Source: Flavobacteriales bacterium UBA6772
GTDB taxonomy: Bacteria > Bacteroidota > Bacteroidia > Flavobacteriales > UBA7430
DNA length: 11,691 bases
Assembly (NCBI GenBank): GCA_002453265.1
Contig: DKGK01000111.1
Location: 602-12,292, forward strand
Reading direction: 5' to 3'
Within the stretch, counting starts at the first letter, position 1; each line of letters opens with the position of its first letter. This document shows positions 6,943 to 11,691 of this stretch, piece by piece. Made by a program: the position numbers and the translations under genes. The notes under the pieces were generated by a model. The model was not told the DNA's origin. It searched no databases and saw only the letters and a program-made list of their open reading frames with translations.

Positions 6943-7168
6943 GATTTGTTTTCTTTTTAGAATACATTGTTTATGCACCTGTTCTAGTGTAAGCAAATAA
7001 TCTGACCAATTTGGTCTAATCTTATTATATATGTTAATTGCTTTAACGACTCTATTCTTCCTTTAGACATTTAGCTAAAATGTACTTATCGATATCAAAC
7101 TCTTGTTTTAATATCCATTTAACCCATTCTACAATTGGATTTTCAAAGGGATCATATTTCTGGATATC
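6931..7168 (-). pseudogene. IS3-family transposase (OrfB) C-terminal remnant, frameshifted and truncated
   Basis: On the minus strand two adjoining frames give one recognisable transposase tail. The upstream piece (7168 down to a TAG at 7052-7054) reads DIQKYDPFENPIVEWVKW then ILKQEFDIDKYILAKCLKEE. The downstream piece (about 7062 to a TGA at 6931-6933) reads RVVKAINIYNKIRPNWSDY then LLTLEQVHKQCILKRK. Together they follow the end of the IS3-family DDE integrase core as I recall it from Bacteroidota (YDPYENAVAERVNGILK..., IYN..RPHWS..MLTPNQMH), including the Glu of ENP.VE that would be the last catalytic acidic residue. A one-base shift near 7054-7062 separates the frames, and a TAA at 7169-7171 ends homology upstream, so roughly 200 N-terminal residues are missing. 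No clear terminal inverted repeats or target duplication were found. It is non-functional. Family assignment is from memory of the motif. Confidence 0.7.
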
Positions 7169-7196
7169 TTAAAATTCCAATTTTAAAAAATTAAAT

Positions 7197-7227
7197 AAAA
7201 AAAAAAGGCGCTATTTGCGCCTTTTTT
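7197..7227. terminator. Orphan bidirectional hairpin terminator
   Basis: A10 (7197-7206), GGCGC (7207-7211), loop TATTT, GCGCC (7217-7221), T6 (7222-7227). The perfect G-C core flanked by A and T runs is a textbook terminator, with the longer U-run (10) in the minus direction. No intact gene ends here on either strand; the decayed transposase lies immediately to the left and gene-free DNA to the right. Confidence 0.8.
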
Positions 7228-7543
7228 GAGTCAATAATTAAATACTGTCCCACCACTATTTATGACTCAGATTATCATAATTATATAATTTAAAATAATA
7301 TTAGAGGTCTTAATTATGTAAGTCCCTCTATATATTAATGTACGCAAAACGCAAAAGGTTAACACGAAAATGAATTAGTTTTCATTTATTTTAAAAACCT
7401 AGGTTTTATATGGGTTATAGGCTAGTGTTATTTTGTTGTTTTATTACGGTCATCTCCTTAGACCAACTTTGTCTTTAATTATAAAAGATTTAAAATAAGA
7501 TTGTTTTATAGGTGTTTTCGTTCTTTCATTCGGTAAACCTTTG
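7228..7543. other. Gene-free stretch upstream of rnpB
   Basis: 316 nt with no credible reading frame on either strand. It holds an imperfect hairpin at 7302-7330 (TAGAGG...CCTCTA with inner CTTA/TAAG), a tandem 7-bp repeat CGCAAAA (7343-7356), a short stem AAATGAA/TTCATTT (7368-7374 with 7381-7387), and the perfect 14-bp palindrome AAAACCTAGGTTTT (7394-7407). The IS remnant's missing 5' side would have lain here, but I see no transposase sequence in it. Confidence 0.6.
7394..7407. repeat. Perfect 14-bp palindrome AAAACCTAGGTTTT
   Basis: Seen directly in the sequence, about 150 nt upstream of the RNase P RNA start. It could bind a dimeric regulator or be a chance palindrome; it is not followed by a T-run and so is not a terminator. 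Confidence 0.5.
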
Positions 7544-7551
7544 TAAATTTG
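7544..7551 (+). promoter_or_regulatory. -7 element of rnpB
   Basis: TAAATTTG is a perfect TAnnTTTG ending 5 nt before the first base of helix P1 (7556). Transcription would therefore start at or next to the mature 5' end. The -33 element is not obvious (TTCG at 7517-7520 at best). Confidence 0.65.
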
Positions 7552-7555
7552 TAGC

Positions 7556-7912
7556 GAAAAGCTCTAGACTCTATCGCTTCTTATAGAAGAGGAAAGTCCG
7601 GACATCGTAGAACATTATACTAGCTAACGGCTAGGAGTTGCTTGCAACGACAGCTAGTGCAGCAGAAAACAACCGCCTTCGGGTAAGGGTGAAAAGGTGA
7701 GGTAAGAGCTCACCAGTATTTTTAGTAATAAAAATAGCTGTGTAAACCTTATAAGATGCAAGGTCATGTAAACCGAGACTTCCTTAGGGAATAAGAATTG
7801 TTCGTTCGATTTCGGAGGGTAGACCGCTAAAGATGCTTAGTGATAAGTATCGTAGATAAATGATAGAGGTTCACTTGTGGATAACAGAATCCGGCTTATG
7901 ACGGAGCTTTTC
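7556..7912 (+). ncRNA. rnpB: RNase P RNA (catalytic subunit), class A type
   Basis: The RNA subunit of the ribozyme that cuts 5' leaders from pre-tRNA; its protein partner RnpA is not in the window. Both universally conserved blocks are present: GAGGAAAGTCCGGAC (7589-7603) and ACAGAATCCGGCTTATG (7884-7900), which form the P4 core. Between them are AGAAAACAACCGCC, GGGTAAGGGTGAAAAGGTGAGG and GATAAATGAT, all hallmark segments. The ends are set by helix P1, GAAAAGCTC (7556-7564) with GAGCTTTTC (7904-7912). The GGGTAGACC segment near 7817-7825 matches the L15 loop that pairs with the tRNA CCA end. The helix at 7717-7723 / 7730-7736 (TATTTTT/AAAAATA), probably P12, is purely A-T. Length of about 357 nt is normal. 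A T-run follows directly. Confidence 0.95.
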
Positions 7913-7928
7913 TTTTTTTTGAATTATA

Positions 7929-7964
7929 TAAAAATAGCTCGACTGAAAAGTCGAGCTATTTTTA
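7929..7964. terminator. Shared bidirectional terminator between rnpB and the modular protein gene
   Basis: Stem of 16 pairs, 7929-7944 with 7949-7964, core TAGCTCGACT/AGTCGAGCTA, with a GAAA tetraloop and A5/T5 flanks. It stands between the convergent rnpB (plus) and the 1012-residue gene (minus), whose stop is 16 nt away. Confidence 0.92.
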
Positions 7965-7979
7965 CTATGTTACCTAATA

Positions 7980-10900
7980 CTAGTATTCTAAACTGTTAGA
8001 GAGGTAAAGTAATTCTTGAGATTCGTTTACTTTTACTTGATAAGCATTTCCACTTTCCAAATCACCAATACCATTAAAGTCCCATTCTGGTAAATAGGCA
8101 TTTCCACTATTGTCTTTGGCTATAACAAGATTGTTTACTTCTGTAATAGATTGTAATACAAGTGAAGCATCAGAAGGAGTTTGTCTTAAATAAGCAATAA
8201 TATTCCAGCCAGCATCTATCATAATAGGATTTAGTTCGGGTGCTAATAGTGTACCTGAAATTACTAAATTAGACAATTGGGTTACTTTAACTTGGTAACC
8301 ATTACTGTTTATTAAGTTCCCAATTCCATTAAACTGCCAATCTGGTAAATAGGCTATTCCTTCGTTATTTTTCACAATCACAAGTGCATCTACTATAGGT
8401 GCAAAAAGCTCTATTATATTGCTTTGTAAAGGTTGAATATAGGTAGATATTAAATTCCATCCATTTGTTAAGTTTAGTGTTTGAGACCAATAACATGAAG
8501 TATCATCTATATTTGCTGCTATATTATAATTGTCTGCACTTTGATCGGTACAACCAAGAACATCTATAGTGCCTTCGTTTTCTTTTACTTCAATAACAAA
8601 AGTTGGAATAAAATTATTCAAACTTGTATAATCTCCATCAGCGTAAACGAGGTCTAAAATCATTACGCCACCTGTATAAGGCAACTGGAAAGTAATAGGA
8701 CTACCTAAAATTTCTACTGTAACTTCTGCTTCTATGCTAAGTTCGTAAACCCCTAGTTCTTCACCATCTCCAAATAATCCAACACAACCAACATTGTTTG
8801 GGTAAAATGTAGAATCGGCCGAAGAAGTTTGGTAATACAAACCTTGAGGCATATTTAATATGTTAAGAATTTTAGCAGAAATAAATCCAATTTCCAATCC
8901 CTCTAAAACTATAGTGTCTGTGGCAAAAAATTTTAAGTATTCTTCGTAAAACATTCCTATGTTAGCATCGGGCAAATAAACATAAGAAGAATCTTCGTTA
9001 TAACTACTTCCTTCGGGTGGGTAAAAACCTGCTTCCGTAGAAATCCCATCTCCGTTACATTCGAAAAAATTACAAGAAGAATCGTCTAATTCAGCAAGTG
9101 GATTGTAATTTACAGCCTCCATATCGGTACAGCCCAAAACAGCGATCATACAAGTTCCATCTTCAATATTTGCTAAGTCATTATAATTGGTTGCCATTTG
9201 ATCAGTACATCCGTAAACTAAAGAGCAGGAAGTATACAAACTTTCCATTTGATTAAATGCTGAATTTAAAGAGGTAGAAATCAAAAGGAAGTTTTCACCA
9301 TCGCAAAGCATACTAATCTCTAATACTGAACCGAGCCAACCATCTCCATATTCATCGTGCATTTTTACATAATGGGTTTCGTTCGGGTTCAAACAAACCT
9401 CTTGAGTATAAGTAGTATTATCGTTGTAAAACGCTGAACTAGCAACAACAGTATCCGAATTTGAATTTAGTAATTCCCATGAAATTTCTGAAGCAAATGC
9501 AGTTGTTTGAAGTTCTATTATTGCAGAAATACCTTCACAAATAATTTCGTAATCACAACTTGCATCGTTAATGTTTGCTAAAGGATTGTAATTATTTGCA
9601 ACTGGATCGGTACAACCAAAAACATCAGCAGACTCTTGTACTACTAAATTAAAATCGGGAATAAAAGAATTTATTGTAGCTGCATCAATCCCTGCCAAGT
9701 CCAAATATGTGTTTCCTCCATAGTAAGGAATGTCGAAATCTATAGCAATATCGCCCAAAAAACCTCCATCGTAAGTTACAGAAACACTAGCTGTAATAGC
9801 TAAGTTAAAAACACCGGTTTCTGTTGGAGTTCCAAGTAAGCCTAAGCAACCATTTTGTTCTGCAATAAAACTACAGGAGCTTGGACTACATTGATATAAT
9901 AACCCTTCTGGTAAGTTGTTTATGGAGGTTATAGTAGCAGAATTAAAAGTAATTACAGTACCATCGAATGCTAAAACAGAAGGTGCATAAAACTGAATAT
10001 ATTCGGCATACATTTCATTTTCTGTAGCAGTAGGTAATTGTATTGATGTTTCGGTTACAATACTTCCAACGGGAGCATAAAATACATTATCATCGCTTGG
10101 CACAAAATCGTTTGGACAATTAAAATACACACAAGAATCATCGTTTATAGTTGCTAAAGGATTGAAATTTATTGCGGTTGCATCTGTACATCCTTCCGTA
10201 TCGGCTCCATCAAAATTACAAGCTTCTAAAGTTGTACTTTCTTGTAAATCGAAGGTTCCACCATTTACTATAGTCTCGCCACACATATTTATGCTATAAT
10301 ATCCATTACCATTATCGCAACAAATTCCATCGCCATAGGTATCGGTAATTGTAAATACATAAGTAGAATTATTGGGTACACATACATTAAATGTGCTAAG
10401 TGTGTTATTGGTGAATTCTGCTACAAACAAATAATTAATTCCATTAGCACCTATTAATTCTGCAGCTGTTTCGTAACCCCAATTATCAGATAAAACAGCA
10501 ATTGTAATTAAATCCTCGGAGTCTGAACAATCGCTATTATAGTTACATGTACCATCGTTGCTAGTTGCCAAAGGATCGTAATTTATAGCGTTAGGATCAG
10601 TACAACCTGTATAGCTTTCTAATACATTTACTGTAATGGTTGAACCAGAACTTGTTAAAACTAAACTGCCAGAATCACCCGAATTAATCGTGAAAGAGCC
10701 TAAATTGTCGTTCGCCGAAATATCATCGTAATCGTAAAGATTAATAGTATATGGAGGGTTATTAAGTTCAATATTTAAAGTTAAAGCAAGACTCGAAGTA
10801 TTATCTGTTGGTGAAGACTCGTATATTAATGTATTCGAATTATTATAAATTTCAACGAATACATCTGGAGAACCAATACAGCCGAAAAAATAAATTTCTT

Positions 10901-11018
10901 CTAAATCTCCACACCAATTTTCATTTAGACCATTTACACCTAAAGAACTAAGCGTATAGTCTTGTGCATTTAAAAAAGACTGGCTCAAAAACAAAAACAA
11001 AAGGACAAGTTTTTTCAT
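7980..11018 (-). CDS. Large secreted modular protein with six GCTD repeats
   Basis: A 1012-residue protein with a signal peptide (residues 1-19, ending in LNAQ). Modules by residue: ~20-135, C2-like (PDVFVEIYNN, then a YDYDD...ND.LG calcium-loop-like segment); repeat R1 138-158; module A1 ~164-267 (D226-T-Y-G-D-G); R2 276-296; module B1 ~301-463; R3 468-488; A2 ~494-598 (D555-E-Y-G-D-G-W); R4 603-623; R5 629-649; B2 ~654-815; R6 822-842; then tandem GWN modules ~848-922 and ~934-1007. B1 and B2 share EY..F.A, N.P.GL.YQ, GC.GL.G and NFIP/SFIP..F segments. No type IX C-terminal sorting domain (YPNP-type) is seen. It is acidic and rich in Asn and Asp; calcium binding and disulfides are plausible. 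Relatives exist in marine Bacteroidota, but I know of no assigned function. The start is the ATG before a classic signal peptide. Role is inferred only as cell-surface or secreted, perhaps adhesion or polymer binding. Confidence 0.85.
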   Translation of the reverse strand: MKKLVLLFLFLSQSFLNAQDYTLSSLGVNGLNENWCGDLEEIYFFGCIGSPDVFVEIYNNSNTLIYESSPTDNTSSLALTLNIELNNPPYTINLYDYDDISANDNLGSFTINSGDSGSLVLTSSGSTITVNVLESYTGCTDPNAINYDPLATSNDGTCNYNSDCSDSEDLITIAVLSDNWGYETAAELIGANGINYLFVAEFTNNTLSTFNVCVPNNSTYVFTITDTYGDGICCDNGNGYYSINMCGETIVNGGTFDLQESTTLEACNFDGADTEGCTDATAINFNPLATINDDSCVYFNCPNDFVPSDDNVFYAPVGSIVTETSIQLPTATENEMYAEYIQFYAPSVLAFDGTVITFNSATITSINNLPEGLLYQCSPSSCSFIAEQNGCLGLLGTPTETGVFNLAITASVSVTYDGGFLGDIAIDFDIPYYGGNTYLDLAGIDAATINSFIPDFNLVVQESADVFGCTDPVANNYNPLANINDASCDYEIICEGISAIIELQTTAFASEISWELLNSNSDTVVASSAFYNDNTTYTQEVCLNPNETHYVKMHDEYGDGWLGSVLEISMLCDGENFLLISTSLNSAFNQMESLYTSCSLVYGCTDQMATNYNDLANIEDGTCMIAVLGCTDMEAVNYNPLAELDDSSCNFFECNGDGISTEAGFYPPEGSSYNEDSSYVYLPDANIGMFYEEYLKFFATDTIVLEGLEIGFISAKILNILNMPQGLYYQTSSADSTFYPNNVGCVGLFGDGEELGVYELSIEAEVTVEILGSPITFQLPYTGGVMILDLVYADGDYTSLNNFIPTFVIEVKENEGTIDVLGCTDQSADNYNIAANIDDTSCYWSQTLNLTNGWNLISTYIQPLQSNIIELFAPIVDALVIVKNNEGIAYLPDWQFNGIGNLINSNGYQVKVTQLSNLVISGTLLAPELNPIMIDAGWNIIAYLRQTPSDASLVLQSITEVNNLVIAKDNSGNAYLPEWDFNGIGDLESGNAYQVKVNESQELLYLSNSLEY
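7998..8477 (-). repeat. Tandem C-terminal GWN modules
   Basis: Two copies of about 75 residues (848-922 and 934-1007). Each starts GWN(L/I)I, continues with a V...LVI.K(N/D)N.G.AYLP segment, then W.FNGIG.L and GYQVKV or AYQVKV. They end the protein where a sorting domain would normally lie. Confidence 0.85.
8493..10607 (-). repeat. Six protein-level GCTD repeats with invariant Cys spacing
   Basis: Copies at 10545-10607, 10131-10193, 9555-9617, 9150-9212, 9072-9134 and 8493-8555. Each is 21 residues, opens GCTD, has A at position 7 and NY or NF at 9-10, A at 14, D at 18 and closes with Cys. In all six the two cysteines are exactly 19 positions apart, so one disulfide per repeat is likely. The Asp/Asn-rich second half resembles a calcium loop. 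At the DNA level the copies have diverged, so this is not a recent expansion. Confidence 0.9.
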
Positions 11019-11167
11019 TATGAAAGGGTTTATTTTTAATGTGTTTAATTTACAATAATTTATTACATCTGCAAAAACGATTAAATTAGGCTTTAATCAT
11101 TCTAAAATTGCAGTAATAATGGAATAGTATTTGATAAAGGACCTGAATTGATTATCTAATTTATCTT
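11019..11167. promoter_or_regulatory. Divergent intergenic region between two secreted-protein genes
   Basis: 149 nt between back-to-back starts must hold both promoters. Plus-strand near-matches to TAnnTTTG are TAAAATTG (11103-11110, one mismatch) and TAGTATTTG (11125-11133, one extra base). No clean match was found on the minus strand. Assignment to either gene is uncertain. Confidence 0.35.
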
Positions 11168-11691
11168 ATGAAAAACCTATACTTTCTCTTATTTATTTGT
11201 CAATCTCTGTTTGCACAAACTGTAATAAATGAATATTCAGCTGCAAATTATTCTGACTATACTGATAATTACGGTGATTACGAAGATTGGTTTGAATTGT
11301 ACAATACGGGCAATACTCCTCAAGATTTAACAGGTTATTATTTAAGCGATAAAGCAAATAATCTAACAAAATTTCAAATTTCTGATCCCATACAGCTCAA
11401 TGCAAATTCTCATTTAAGAATTTTTGCTTCTGGTAGAAACGAAGAAAATGGAACCGATATTCATACAAATTTCAAAATCAAACAAACAAAGGGCAATGAA
11501 TGGATCATATTAACCGATCCAGATGGTATAACCATAGTAGATTCTGTTTTTGTTCGTACCTGTCTTACAAATCACTCCAGAGGTAGAATTACAGATGGAA
11601 GTACTAATTGGGGCGTATTTACAATTCCAAGTCCATTTGCTCAAAATAATGATGGTTTAGATTCTTATGCTGTACGTCCACAATTTTCTAC
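11168..11691 (+). CDS. Lamin-tail-domain secreted protein, 3' truncated by window
   Basis: The frame is open from ATG 11168 to the window end (174 full codons). The signal peptide is MKNLYFLLFICQSLFAQ, likely cut near residue 17. Residues ~18-160 match the lamin tail domain: VINEYSAANY, GDYEDWFELYNTGNTPQDLTG, YYLSDKANNLTKF, HTNFKIK, WIILTDPDG, SRGRITDGSTNWGVFTIPSPFAQN. After it comes DSYAVRPQFS, which resembles the start of the chitobiase/hexosaminidase C-terminal-like (Ig-type) domain that follows lamin tails in many bacterial CotH-kinase or surface proteins, so the full protein is probably long. It is divergently oriented to the modular GCTD protein, with 149 nt between the starts. Inference: exported and cell-surface; enzymatic domains, if any, lie beyond the window. 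Confidence 0.85.
   Translation, partial: MKNLYFLLFICQSLFAQTVINEYSAANYSDYTDNYGDYEDWFELYNTGNTPQDLTGYYLSDKANNLTKFQISDPIQLNANSHLRIFASGRNEENGTDIHTNFKIKQTKGNEWIILTDPDGITIVDSVFVRTCLTNHSRGRITDGSTNWGVFTIPSPFAQNNDGLDSYAVRPQFS

Noticed and set aside
7245..7260. ACTGTCCCACCACTAT as a possible IS terminal repeat
   Set aside because: No matching inverted copy on the other side of the transposase remnant and no target duplication seen.
8493..10607. Regularly spaced repeats as a CRISPR-like array
   Set aside because: The repeats are protein-level, in one reading frame and unevenly spaced, with diverged DNA; they encode domain linkers.

Overview
The window is low-GC DNA from a member of the Bacteroidota, most likely a flavobacterium-like (Flavobacteriales) organism. 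The evidence is: several copies of the Bacteroidetes -7 promoter element TAnnTTTG just upstream of genes and of the RNase P RNA; start codons without clear Shine-Dalgarno sites; a DnaK tail, RarA and M16 peptidase pair of the type usual in that group; and large secreted modular proteins carrying GCTD...DD.SC repeats, a style common in marine Bacteroidota. The species cannot be named from the sequence.

Left half (1-5584) is compact housekeeping DNA on the plus strand: the end of dnaK, a small predicted lipoprotein, a two-gene M16 peptidase operon (an HxxEH-bearing catalytic subunit followed 5 nt later by a subunit that has lost the zinc motif and carries a LolA-like C-terminal extension), and rarA, the AAA+ replication-recombination ATPase. 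Each unit ends in a clear intrinsic hairpin terminator, and the next promoter sits against it or overlaps it.

The middle (5585-7543) is gene-poor. It holds about 730 nt without a convincing gene but with one well-formed orphan promoter and several palindromes; a single DUF4402-type secreted protein gene with its own promoter and terminator; a decayed, frameshifted 3' fragment of an IS3-family transposase on the minus strand; an orphan hairpin terminator; and a further 316 nt with no gene.

The right part (7544-11691) starts with rnpB (RNase P RNA, plus strand), which converges through a shared 16-bp hairpin on a 1012-residue secreted multidomain protein (minus strand). That protein is built from a C2-like N-terminus, two copies of a DxYGDG module, two copies of a larger beta-rich module, six 21-residue GCTD repeats placed at the module boundaries, and a tandem pair of 'GWN' modules at the C-terminus in place of a recognisable type IX sorting domain. 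A divergently transcribed lamin-tail-domain secreted protein begins at 11168 and runs off the window.

The strongest candidates for something little described are the modular repeat protein with its unusual C-terminus, and the orphan promoter and palindromes in the gene-free stretch. Nothing here looks like a defence system, CRISPR array or intact mobile element.
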